Source: SFEL01 sp045592165 (GTDB lineage: Bacteria; Bacillota; Clostridia; Christensenellales; CAG-138). Taken from it: a DNA stretch of 14,843 bases. Positions 1 through 6,658 of this stretch are shown one piece after another. A program made the translations under genes and the position numbers. The first letter of the stretch is position 1. The number at the start of each line of letters is the position of its first letter. The notes beneath the pieces were generated by a model. It searched no databases and was not told where the DNA came from. It saw nothing but the letters and a program-made list of their open reading frames with translations. The stretch is taken from assembly GCA_045592165.1 (NCBI GenBank), contig JAZNUG010000051.1, positions 1 through 14,843 on the forward strand, in the 5' to 3' direction.

Positions 1-430
1 CATAGATGAAAAGCTGTTCAAGGAAAAGGATATACATCTCCATGTGCCGGAGGGAGCGGTGCCCAAGGATGGACCCAGCGCAGGTATAACCATGGCAACC
101 GCAATAGCCAGCGCATTGTCAGGCATATCTGTAAAGGGCTCCGTGGCCATGACAGGCGAGATAACCCTCAGAGGACGGGTGCTGCCCATAGGCGGTCTCA
201 GGGAAAAGCTCCTTGCGGCGGTAAGGGCAGGTATGACCACCGTGCTGATCCCTTCGCAGAACAAGAAGGACCTTGAGGATGTGCCGGAAGAGATAAAGCG
301 TGCCCTCAGGATAATCTGCGTTTCCGATGCCATGGAGGTATTGGAACATGCGCTGGTATCCATGCCCAAGGCTGCAGGTGCGCATATCCACATATCCCAT
401 GCAAAAACCGGCAGCGTACCCATGCAGTAA
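1..430 (+). CDS. lon: ATP-dependent protease Lon, C-terminal part (5' truncated by window edge)
   Basis: The frame is open from base 2, so the gene begins left of the window; 142 residues are visible. They form the end of the Lon peptidase domain (family S16). The catalytic serine is in PKDGPSAG (Ser codon 77-79) and the catalytic lysine lies 43 residues later in GGLREKLLAA, the same spacing as the Ser-Lys dyad of E. coli Lon. The MTGEITLRGRVLPIGG segment between them is typical. Lon degrades damaged and regulatory proteins in the cytoplasm using ATP; the AAA+ part is outside the window. The stop is followed within about 10 bases by an intrinsic terminator, so lon is the end of its own unit. 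The lon-ysxC order is common in Firmicutes. Confidence 0.97.
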   Translation, partial: IDEKLFKEKDIHLHVPEGAVPKDGPSAGITMATAIASALSGISVKGSVAMTGEITLRGRVLPIGGLREKLLAAVRAGMTTVLIPSQNKKDLEDVPEEIKRALRIICVSDAMEVLEHALVSMPKAAGAHIHISHAKTGSVPMQ

Positions 431-440
431 ACAAAAAAAC

Positions 441-467
441 AGAGAGCGGACAGCCGCTCTCTTTTTT
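441..467 (+). terminator. Intrinsic terminator of lon
   Basis: A perfect 9-bp stem (AGAGAGCGG at 441-449, CCGCTCTCT at 454-462) with loop ACAG is followed by a run of T to 467. An A-run at 433-439 precedes it. It lies just after the lon stop and before the ysxC promoter. Confidence 0.93.
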
Positions 468-515
468 GCGTATGAAATATATTGCCCCGGTAATGTACAT
501 TTTTAAAAAATGGTG

Positions 516-544
516 TTGCCTTAAAGACCGGGTGCTGATACAAT
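516..544 (+). promoter_or_regulatory. Sigma-A type promoter for ysxC
   Basis: A -35 like TTGCCT (516-521), a 17-base spacer and a -10 TACAAT (539-544) preceded by TG at 536-537 (extended -10). It sits between the lon terminator and the ysxC ribosome binding site, so it fits as the start of a new transcript. This is a match to consensus only, not mapped. Confidence 0.65.
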
Positions 545-576
545 GCATATGCAAATGGCTTAGGAAGGAGACAGGT

Positions 577-1215
577 ATGGAATTTCTTATCAAGCAGGCC
601 GAGTTTGAGACAAGCGCCGCGCTGGGCAGCGTTTATCCTGAAAAAACCAGCGCAGAGATTGCCATCGTGGGCAAGTCCAACGTGGGCAAGTCCAGCCTTA
701 TAAACTCTCTGTGCAATAATAAAAAGCTTGCCCGTACCTCTTCAAGCCCCGGAAAGACCCGCCTTATCAACTTCTTCAAGATAAACAGGGATTTTTACCT
801 TGTGGATCTCCCCGGCTACGGATTTGCCAAGGCCCCCAAGACGGAAAAGGAAAAATGGGGCAGGCTGATGGAAGGCTATCTTTCCAGCGGCCGTGTAGAT
901 CACCTGTTTATGCTCATTGACATCCGTCATGAGCCCACCGCAGATGACAAGCTGATGCTCCAGTGGATAATCTACTACAACATTCCGTATACTCTCATTG
1001 CCACCAAGTCTGATAAACTGGCAAGGAGCAAGAGGGTGCAGGCGGCAAATACCGCCGCAAAGCTGCTGGGAGCTCCTCCCGCTGCAATACCCTATTCCTC
1101 AGAAACCGGCGAGGGCAGGGATGCCATGCTTCAGCGCATAGGCCAGGTGGTGGAGGATGTTAAAATGCTTAAAGGCTCTATTGACATAGAGCAGGACGAT
1201 ACGCATAATAGTTAA
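577..1215 (+). CDS. ysxC: YsxC/EngB ribosome-assembly GTPase
   Basis: A 212-residue GTPase of the TRAFAC YihA/EngB/YsxC family, needed for late assembly of the large ribosomal subunit in the cytoplasm. All G motifs are visible: G1 GKSNVGKSS (residues 32-40), switch region SSPGKTRLINF (57-67, with the G2 threonine), G3 DLPG (77-80), G4 TKSD (143-146) and a G5-like SSETGEG near 170. Length is close to the usual about 200. The frame is open back to about 466, but ATG 577 is preferred: it has AGGAAGGAG at 562-570 in front, and MEFLIKQAEF is the usual family beginning (short N-terminus before the strand leading to G1). The promoter at 516-544 also lies inside the longer version. The position after lon matches Bacillus and Clostridia. 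Confidence 0.96.
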   Translation: MEFLIKQAEFETSAALGSVYPEKTSAEIAIVGKSNVGKSSLINSLCNNKKLARTSSSPGKTRLINFFKINRDFYLVDLPGYGFAKAPKTEKEKWGRLMEGYLSSGRVDHLFMLIDIRHEPTADDKLMLQWIIYYNIPYTLIATKSDKLARSKRVQAANTAAKLLGAPPAAIPYSSETGEGRDAMLQRIGQVVEDVKMLKGSIDIEQDDTHNS

Positions 1216-1219
1216 GTAT

Positions 1220-1248
1220 AAAAACCGGCCATGACCGTGGCTGTTTTT
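1220..1248 (+). terminator. Possible weak terminator between ysxC and the zinc-ribbon gene
   Basis: CGGCCA (1226-1231) pairs with TGGCTG (1238-1243, one G-U) around the loop TGACCG. Flanking A-run (1220-1224) and T-run (1244-1248) continue the stem after one mismatch. The T-run touches the next gene's ribosome binding site (GGAGG 1249-1253), so it could reduce read-through or hide the site. Modest strength. Confidence 0.4.
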
Positions 1249-1258
1249 GGAGGATAAT

Positions 1259-1648
1259 ATGGGTTTCAAAAAGTGCCCCAAGTGTGAACTCAACTACATC
1301 CGTGATGACGAGCAGGTTTGCAATGTATGCAAGCGCGGCATGAAGGGTGAACCCGACATGGATGACAGCATCGCCATCTGCACCGAGTGCGGCGAGAATC
1401 CCGCTGTTCGCGGCAGCGAGCTGTGCGCCGTATGCCTCAGGGAAGTGCGCCGTCAGGAAAATCTCGAAAAACGCGCAGATGAGCTGAATGCTTCCGTGGA
1501 TGATATGGATGATCTGGATGAACTGGAAGTGCCCCTGGATGATGACGATATCCCCGAGATGGAGCTTGAGGAGATCGACAAGGAGCTGGGCGCCGATGAC
1601 GATATGGCTGACGAACTGGATGACGAGGAGGAAGTGGAAGAGGACTGA
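1259..1648 (+). CDS. Conserved small protein with two zinc ribbons and an acidic tail
   Basis: 129 residues, function unknown. The N-terminal half has eight cysteines in four CxxC pairs: C6/C9 and C21/C24, then C41/C44 and C56/C59. This is the pattern of two four-cysteine zinc ribbons or one paired zinc-binding unit. Residues 61-75 are charged and probably helical. From about 79 to 129 the chain is almost all Asp, Glu, Leu and Met, ending in DDEEEVEED, and is likely disordered. ATG 1259 is chosen over an in-frame TTG at 1247 because GGAGG at 1249-1253 is placed correctly only for the ATG. The gene lies between ysxC and a phosphoesterase gene. The ribbon opening (MGFKKCPKCELNYIRDDE) resembles conserved Firmicutes hypothetical proteins as I remember them; a nucleic-acid or protein-binding role is a guess. 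Confidence 0.85.
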   Translation: MGFKKCPKCELNYIRDDEQVCNVCKRGMKGEPDMDDSIAICTECGENPAVRGSELCAVCLREVRRQENLEKRADELNASVDDMDDLDELEVPLDDDDIPEMELEEIDKELGADDDMADELDDEEEVEED

Positions 1649-1671
1649 CCTCATTCCCTTAATGACCGCTG

Positions 1672-2364
1672 ATGAAGCTTTTCGCAATAGGAGACCTGCA
1701 TCTTTCCCATGCATCGGATAAGCCCATGGATGTATTTGGCCCTGCGTGGGATGACCATGCGGCACGCATAGAAGAATCCTGGCGCAGCCTTGTGTCGGAA
1801 GAGGATGTGGTGTTGATCCCCGGCGATATAAGCTGGGCTATGCAGCTCAGCGAGGCGGATGCTGACCTCAGGTTCATTGCAGCTCTTCCCGGCAAGAAGA
1901 TAATCATGCGGGGAAATCACGATTATTGGTGGTCGTCTTTGTCAAAGGTCCGCGCGGTATTGCCTGATGGGATATATGCCCTGCAGAATGACGCCGTTGA
2001 TCTGGGCGGTGCCGTAATAGCCGGCTCCAGAGGCTGGGTATGCCCCGGAAGCTCCGGCTTTGAGCCGGAAACAGACAGAAAAATATACGACCGTGAGGCG
2101 ATTCGTCTCGGTATGTCCCTGAAAAATGCGGGCGAAGGCAGGCGGATAATCGCAATGCTGCATTATCCCCCATTCAACGAGAAACGCAATTCCAGCGCAT
2201 TTACAGACCTTTTTGAAAAACATAAGGTAGAGCACGTGATATATGGCCATCTTCATGGCAAGTCCTGCCGCAATGCCTTTGAGGGCGTGCGGGAGGGAAT
2301 AACATACACCCTCTGCTCTGCGGATCACATCGGCTTTGCGCCAAAATTTATAAGCGAAATTTAA
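1672..2364 (+). CDS. Calcineurin-like metallophosphoesterase
   Basis: 230 residues. The metal-binding motifs of the calcineurin-like fold appear in order: GDLHLS (D8, H10), GDISWA (D52), GNHDYWW (N82, H83), LHYPP (H164) and GHLHG (H193, H195). Together they would bind two metal ions and hydrolyse a phosphoester. The overall form matches the predicted phosphohydrolase group COG1768; the substrate cannot be read from the sequence. The start must be ATG 1672, because a stop lies nine bases upstream in frame and the first motif begins at residue 7. No clear ribosome binding site precedes it, and it begins 23 bases after the zinc-ribbon gene, so translation may be coupled to that gene. A strong terminator follows, closing the unit. 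Cytoplasmic; no signal peptide or membrane segment. Confidence 0.92.
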   Translation: MKLFAIGDLHLSHASDKPMDVFGPAWDDHAARIEESWRSLVSEEDVVLIPGDISWAMQLSEADADLRFIAALPGKKIIMRGNHDYWWSSLSKVRAVLPDGIYALQNDAVDLGGAVIAGSRGWVCPGSSGFEPETDRKIYDREAIRLGMSLKNAGEGRRIIAMLHYPPFNEKRNSSAFTDLFEKHKVEHVIYGHLHGKSCRNAFEGVREGITYTLCSADHIGFAPKFISEI

Positions 2365-2379
2365 ACCGATTCAAAGCAT

Positions 2380-2402
2380 AAAGCGGCATCTGCCGCTTTT
2401 TT
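2380..2402 (+). terminator. Intrinsic terminator after the phosphoesterase gene
   Basis: AAAGCGGCA (2380-2388) and TGCCGCTTT (2391-2399) form a GC-rich hairpin (effective loop ATCT) followed by T residues to 2402. It separates the upstream genes from the dcw operon. Confidence 0.9.
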
Positions 2403-2459
2403 GTTATGCAAAAAAATCCATGTATTAATCAAAAATAGTGACCTGCACCGAAAACATAT

Positions 2460-2492
2460 AAAAAAGCATAATTTGGGCATCAAAAAAGCATA
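2460..2492 (+). repeat. Two direct repeats of AAAAAAGCATA upstream of the mraZ operator
   Basis: AAAAAAGCATA occurs at 2460-2470 and again at 2482-2492, 22 bases apart (about two helical turns), directly before the first AAAGTGG box. They may add to DNA bending, act as UP-element-like sequence, or bind a second regulator. No family assignment. Confidence 0.6.
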
Positions 2493-2519
2493 AAAGTGGT
2501 TAAAAGTGTTGCAAAGTGG
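2493..2519 (+). promoter_or_regulatory. Putative MraZ operator: three AAAGTG(G/T) boxes with 10-bp spacing
   Basis: AAAGTGG (2493-2499), AAAGTGT (2503-2509) and AAAGTGG (2513-2519) repeat every 10 bases. MraZ proteins are known to bind short GTG-containing direct repeats upstream of their own gene, and AAAGTG(T/G) repeats are described in Mycoplasma. The repeats end 70 bases before the mraZ start and overlap the promoter's -35 element, so repression by blocking RNA polymerase is inferred. Confidence 0.82.
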
Positions 2520-2537
2520 TGGGGTTATTGCTATAAT
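2509..2537 (+). promoter_or_regulatory. Main dcw promoter (mraZ promoter)
   Basis: -35 TTGCAA (2509-2514), exactly 17 bases, -10 TATAAT (2532-2537) with TG at 2529-2530 (extended -10). This is the best promoter match in the window. The -35 overlaps the second and third AAAGTG boxes. A leader of roughly 45 bases would precede mraZ. Confidence 0.85.
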
Positions 2538-2576
2538 AAGGTTACCTAAATATCTAAATAAACCGATATTGGGTTT

Positions 2577-2581
2577 GGAGG
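2577..2581 (+). promoter_or_regulatory. Ribosome binding site that sets the mraZ start
   Basis: GGAGG lies 8 bases before GTG 2590, 11 before TTG 2593 and 14 before ATG 2596. The spacing favours the GTG. Confidence 0.75.
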
Positions 2582-2589
2582 CATCCACA

Positions 2590-3048
2590 GTGTTGATGAA
2601 TTCTTTCACACATAGCGTGGACGCCAAGGGCAGGGTTTTTATACCCGCCAAATGGCGCGACGATCTGGGAGACACCGTCATCATTACCCGGGACATGATG
2701 GGTAAGGGAGACAGCAGGTGTCTTTACGGCATGCCTTTAACTTTGTGGAATGAGATAATCGAACGCTTCAGAAAAACCCCTGTTACCGACGTGAAGGCCC
2801 AGAGCGCCATGCGTATGATGTTTGCAAACGCATCCGACTGCGAGCTGGACAAGCAAGGCCGCATACTTCTCCCCGCTCAGCTGAGGGAATATGCCGGCAT
2901 TCAGGGAGATGCGGTATTGGTAGGCATGGCAAACAGAATCGAAATCTGGAGCGCGGAACAATGGGAAAAGTGCTGTCTTGAATCTGAAAGCGCAAGCGAT
3001 GAATTCAAGGCGGAGACCATGGCTTATCTTGCGGGGCTTGGCATATGA
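2590..3048 (+). CDS. mraZ: Transcriptional regulator MraZ
   Basis: 152 residues in two tandem SpoVT/AbrB-like MraZ repeats: the first holds DAKGR (residues 11-15) followed by VFIPAKWRDDLG, the second DKQGR (87-91) followed by ILLPAQLREYAG. MraZ forms ring oligomers that bind repeated boxes and represses its own dcw operon; such boxes are visible just upstream. GTG 2590 is chosen because of the GGAGG spacing and because it gives (V/M)LMNSFTH, which lines up residue for residue with the MFMGEYQH opening of Bacillus MraZ; ATG 2596 would lose two residues. The frame stays open further upstream, but that part overlaps the operator and promoter. The stop codon overlaps the rsmH start as ATGA, so the two genes are translationally coupled. 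It is the first gene of the long operon. Confidence 0.96.
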   Translation: MLMNSFTHSVDAKGRVFIPAKWRDDLGDTVIITRDMMGKGDSRCLYGMPLTLWNEIIERFRKTPVTDVKAQSAMRMMFANASDCELDKQGRILLPAQLREYAGIQGDAVLVGMANRIEIWSAEQWEKCCLESESASDEFKAETMAYLAGLGI

Positions 3049-3980
3049 TGACTTTCCACCATGTGCCCATAATGCTTCCCGAAGTAATGGATCTGCTCAA
3101 ACCCGAGCGCGGCGGCCTGTTTGTAGACGGCACCCTGGGCGGCGGCGGACACAGCGAAGGTATACTTTCAAGGCTTGGCGAGGGACGCCATTACGGCATA
3201 GACCGTGACGGCAGCGCCATAGCCGCAGCCAGCGCAAGGCTCGCTCCTTTTGGAGATAAATTCAAGGCTATCCGGGGCAACTTCTTCGATATGAAGAACC
3301 TGCTCATGGCAGAGGGCGTAACCGGAGTGGACGGCATACTCCTTGACCTTGGCGTATCTTCCCATCAGCTGGATACTCCGGAGCGGGGATTCTCCTATCA
3401 TGAGGATGCACCGCTGGATATGAGAATGGACGACAGAGCAGCCCTTTCCGCCTACGACGTGGTAAACGGATACAGCGTTGAGGAGCTTGCCGGAATAATA
3501 AAGGATTACGGCGAAGAACGCTTCGCCTTCCGTGTGGCAAACGCCATAGCGCGGGAGCGGGAAAAGCAGGCTATAAACAGCACAGTGCAGCTTGCAGAGA
3601 TAATCAAATCCGCAATTCCTGCCGCAAACAGAAGAGAAGGCCCTCATCCCGCCAGAAGAACATTTCAGGCCATACGTATAGAAGTGAACGGCGAACTTGC
3701 AGAGCTGGGACAGGCCATAGAAGATGCCCACGATCTGCTCAATCCCGGAGGGGTGCTGGCGGTGATCACCTTCCACTCTCTGGAAGACAGGATAGTAAAG
3801 CAGGCGTTCAAAAAATTCGAAAACCCCTGTACCTGCGATCCGCGGGCTCCCATGTGCACCTGCGGCAAGGTACCCACCGCAAAGATACTTACAAAAAAGC
3901 CTCTCGTGCCCGGCGATGAGGAACTGGAAATAAACCCCCGTTCCCGCAGCAGTAAGCTGAGAGGAATACAAAAGCTTTAG
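3045..3980 (+). CDS. rsmH: 16S rRNA (cytosine-1402 N4)-methyltransferase RsmH (MraW)
   Basis: 311 residues, the usual length. It methylates the N4 of C1402 in the decoding centre of 16S rRNA using S-adenosylmethionine. Visible signatures: FVDGTLGGGGHSEGIL (SAM-binding loop, about residues 26-41), GIDRD (51-55), LLDLGVSSHQLD (99-110), RGFSYHEDAPLDMRMD (114-129), RRTFQAIRIEVNGEL (204-218) and ITFHSLEDRIVKQAF (241-255). Near the C-terminus are paired CxC motifs (CTC and CTC around 262-273) that are common in the family. The start is ATG 3045 overlapping the mraZ stop; a second ATG at 3048 directly follows and cannot be excluded. It belongs to the mraZ-led operon. Confidence 0.97.
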   Translation: MMTFHHVPIMLPEVMDLLKPERGGLFVDGTLGGGGHSEGILSRLGEGRHYGIDRDGSAIAAASARLAPFGDKFKAIRGNFFDMKNLLMAEGVTGVDGILLDLGVSSHQLDTPERGFSYHEDAPLDMRMDDRAALSAYDVVNGYSVEELAGIIKDYGEERFAFRVANAIAREREKQAINSTVQLAEIIKSAIPAANRREGPHPARRTFQAIRIEVNGELAELGQAIEDAHDLLNPGGVLAVITFHSLEDRIVKQAFKKFENPCTCDPRAPMCTCGKVPTAKILTKKPLVPGDEELEINPRSRSSKLRGIQKL

Positions 3981-4006
3981 AATAACCTGACGGAGTATTG
4001 AATAAC

Positions 4007-4459
4007 ATGGCAGTAGCGGCACGGAAAATCGATACCGAATACGTATACGCAGGGTCACCGGCAATGCGGGTGTATACCCATCGTGCCCAGAGGGTGGAGG
4101 AAGAGCCGGTTGTACAGCAGCAGACTCAGACCCGCAGCGCAGAGCGCCCTGTCCATAGCTACAGCATAATTCAAAAGCTCCTGACCACCTGCGCTGTCCT
4201 TGCGGCAGCGGCGGCAATACTTCTGGTGATGCTCCGCTATGCGGATATCGCCGCACAGTATGCCACGGTAAACGAATACAAGAGCACAATTCAGGAAAAC
4301 AGCAGGACGCTTGCAGAGCTTGAGGTTCGTCTCAATTCTGCAGTAAGCCTTGAGGAGGCTCGTGAAGCGGCGTTGGCCGCAGGGCTGGGCTACCCGGCAG
4401 CGTCCCAGATAGTCAGCATTGACGGCACCGGCGCGGGGAGCTGGAGTTCCTCGCAGTAA
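4007..4459 (+). CDS. ftsL: FtsL-like division protein (bitopic, coiled coil)
   Basis: 150 residues with the FtsL/DivIC plan but weak sequence conservation. A charged cytoplasmic part (1-57) comes first. One alanine-rich membrane helix follows at about 58-78 (LLTTCAVLAAAAAILLVMLR). A periplasm-facing helix comes next (about 80-125, YATVNEYKSTIQENSRTLAE) with coiled-coil character, then a short tail ending in SSSQ. In other bacteria FtsL joins FtsB/DivIC and FtsQ/DivIB and activates FtsW-FtsI. Position between rsmH and the class B PBP is the classical ftsL locus and is the main support. ATG 4007 is preferred; an in-frame TTG at 3998 is only two bases from the CGGAG ribosome binding site (3991-3995). 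Confidence 0.85.
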   Translation: MAVAARKIDTEYVYAGSPAMRVYTHRAQRVEEEPVVQQQTQTRSAERPVHSYSIIQKLLTTCAVLAAAAAILLVMLRYADIAAQYATVNEYKSTIQENSRTLAELEVRLNSAVSLEEAREAALAAGLGYPAASQIVSIDGTGAGSWSSSQ

Positions 4460-4471
4460 GCGGAGGAAATC

Positions 4472-6643
4472 ATGGGCGGACCAGCGGTATCCGATAAAAA
4501 AAGGCTGTTCATTACCCTTTGCGGTATTGGATTTCTCTTCATACTTCTCATTGGACGGCTGTTCTGGATTCAGATAATCCAGGGCGAAGAACTGTCCCAA
4601 AAGGCGCTGGATCAACAGACTCAGGATACTTCCCTCAGCGCGGCCCGCGGCTCAATTACAGACAGCAACGGCGTTGTGCTGGCTCAGAGCGGCACTGCCT
4701 ACAAGGTGCTGATAAACCCCTACAGGCTGAACCTTGAAAGCCAGAAGGATAACCTTCTCCGCGTTGTAACGGAGCTTTCCAACATTCTGGGCATGGAGCA
4801 GGATTACGTTATGGCCCAGACCCAGAAACAGAATTCATCCGGCGTGTACTACAAAGAAGTGGTGCTCAAGCGTCAGGTGGAGCGTGAAGTTGTGGACGAG
4901 ATAGTCTCCCGCAAACTGGGCAGCGGCGTATACACCGCAATAGACTCCAAAAGATACTATCCCGAGGGCAGCCTCTTCTCCCAGCTGATCGGCTTTACCA
5001 CTGTGGATGGCGCAGGCCAGGCGGGACTGGAACAAAAGTTTGAAAAATACCTTGCCGGCGAAAACGGCCGCATGATAACCGAAACCGACCGGGCAGGCAG
5101 AGCAATAGCCTACGGTTCTCAGGAAATACTGGACCCCGTGGACGGCTGCGACATAATTCTTACCACCGACAGCGTGGTGCAGTCCTTCCTCGAAAAGGCG
5201 CTGAAGGAAGCCCTGGCGGTAAACAAGGCGGAATCGGCTCAGGGCATCATAATGAGCTGCAAAACCGGCAGAATCATAGCAATGTCCACCCAGCCGGATT
5301 ACGATCCCAACAATCCTCCCAGAAGCGATGTGGCCATGCTCAATTCCCTCTCCCGCAACCGCATAGTAGCGGATGCATATGAGCCCGGCTCAACCTTCAA
5401 GATAATGACTCTTTCCGCAGCAATCGACAGCGGAAACACGGCCGAGGAAAACACCTTTGAATGCAGCGGCAGCTACACCCTGCCAAACGGCGAAAGGATC
5501 AAATGCTGGAAGAGCGGCGGCCACGGTCATCAGACCCTTGAGCAGGCTGTACAGAATTCCTGCAATCCGGCCTTTATGCAGATGGCCCTTTCAATGGGCA
5601 ATTCCACTTTTTACGATTACATATATGCCTTCGGATTCGGCTCCTCCACAGGCAGCGGCCTTAACGGAGAAACATCCGGCATAGTGACCCATGAAAAGTA
5701 CATAAACGACAACACCCTTGCCCGCATAGGCTTTGGCCAGAGCATAGCGGTAACACCCATTCAGCTGTGCGCGGCAGTATCCGCCGCAGTAAACGGCGGC
5801 GAGCTTATGCAGCCCTACGTTGTGGACAGCATAGTGTCTCAGGAGGGCAGGGTAATACAGCAAAATCAGCCCACGGTTATCCGCCGGGTGATAAGCGAAA
5901 GCTCCAGCCAGAGGGTAAAGACCATACTTGAATCAGTGGTATCCGACGGCAGCGGCAAGAACGCTTCCATTCCCGGATACAGGGTGGGCGGCAAGACCGG
6001 CACAGCACAGAAGTACGAAAACGGCCAGATCGCTGACGGTAAGCTGATAGCATCGTTCGTAGGATTTGCTCCGGCAGATGATCCCGAGTATGTGTGCCTG
6101 ATACTGGTGGATGAGCCCAAGGTGGGCACCATCTTCGGCAGCACCGTGGCGGCGCCCTTTGTAAAACAGGTTATGGAGGAAACACTCCGCCATTACGGAT
6201 ACCTTCCCACGGAAAACTCCCAGACGGTAAGCGTGCCCAATATCACCGGCCTTACCATTGAGGAAGCAAAGGCTGTGCTGAAGGAAGCGGGGCTGAATTC
6301 AGAGTATCAGGATGACCCCACTCTGATGGTAACGGCTCAGGTGCCCGCACCCAATGAGCAGGTACAGAGAGGCACCGACGTGCTGCTCTATACCGAGGCC
6401 ACCAATGTGGATATTGCCGAAATGACCCAGGAACTGGTAACAGTGCCGGATGTTGTAGGCAAAACCCGACTTGCGGCAAATGATGCCCTTGCAGCAAAGG
6501 GCCTGACAATACGGATTGAACCCGAGGACCAGACCGGAACCGCAATCAGGCAGGTTCCTGCCGCAGGAGATCAGGTGCCTCCCGGCACAGAGGTGCTGGT
6601 AGAGTTCTCGCATATAGAATTACTCACTGACCCCGAGGATTAA
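4472..6643 (+). CDS. ftsI: Class B penicillin-binding protein with two PASTA domains (FtsI/PBP2B/SpoVD type)
   Basis: 723 residues. A short cytoplasmic start and one membrane anchor (about 11-36) precede the dimerisation or pedestal domain, which begins with AARGSITDSNGVVLA (58-72). The transpeptidase domain carries all three active-site motifs: S307-TFK (S307 nucleophile, K310), S363-C-N365 and KTG 508-510. Two PASTA repeats follow (about 584-642 and 655-714, opening VSVPNITGLT and VTVPDVVGKT). It cross-links septal peptidoglycan outside the membrane together with FtsW. GGAGG at 4462-4466 lies 5 bases before the ATG. In Bacillus the PbpB and SpoVD genes are both at this place; here there is only one. 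Two PASTA repeats favour a division PBP over SpoVD, but this is not decisive. Confidence 0.95.
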   Translation: MGGPAVSDKKRLFITLCGIGFLFILLIGRLFWIQIIQGEELSQKALDQQTQDTSLSAARGSITDSNGVVLAQSGTAYKVLINPYRLNLESQKDNLLRVVTELSNILGMEQDYVMAQTQKQNSSGVYYKEVVLKRQVEREVVDEIVSRKLGSGVYTAIDSKRYYPEGSLFSQLIGFTTVDGAGQAGLEQKFEKYLAGENGRMITETDRAGRAIAYGSQEILDPVDGCDIILTTDSVVQSFLEKALKEALAVNKAESAQGIIMSCKTGRIIAMSTQPDYDPNNPPRSDVAMLNSLSRNRIVADAYEPGSTFKIMTLSAAIDSGNTAEENTFECSGSYTLPNGERIKCWKSGGHGHQTLEQAVQNSCNPAFMQMALSMGNSTFYDYIYAFGFGSSTGSGLNGETSGIVTHEKYINDNTLARIGFGQSIAVTPIQLCAAVSAAVNGGELMQPYVVDSIVSQEGRVIQQNQPTVIRRVISESSSQRVKTILESVVSDGSGKNASIPGYRVGGKTGTAQKYENGQIADGKLIASFVGFAPADDPEYVCLILVDEPKVGTIFGSTVAAPFVKQVMEETLRHYGYLPTENSQTVSVPNITGLTIEEAKAVLKEAGLNSEYQDDPTLMVTAQVPAPNEQVQRGTDVLLYTEATNVDIAEMTQELVTVPDVVGKTRLAANDALAAKGLTIRIEPEDQTGTAIRQVPAAGDQVPPGTEVLVEFSHIELLTDPED

Positions 6644-6658
6644 CAAAGGAGGAAAACC

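Noticed and set aside
466..576. N-terminal extension of YsxC from an earlier start
   Set aside because: The extra 37 residues overlap the lon terminator and the promoter at 516-544 and have no ribosome binding site; the family begins at the ATG at 577.
2506..2589. N-terminal extension of MraZ
   Set aside because: It would begin inside the AAAGTG boxes and upstream of the -10, so it could not be on the transcript.
3168..4289. Long open frame on the minus strand (373 codons), antisense to rsmH and ftsL
   Set aside because: It lies opposite genes with clear family motifs, has no ribosome binding site or recognisable domain, and its composition (rich in Arg, Cys, Tyr, His) is that of an antisense shadow. 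The same holds for minus-strand frames at 6620-7783 and 7859-9052.
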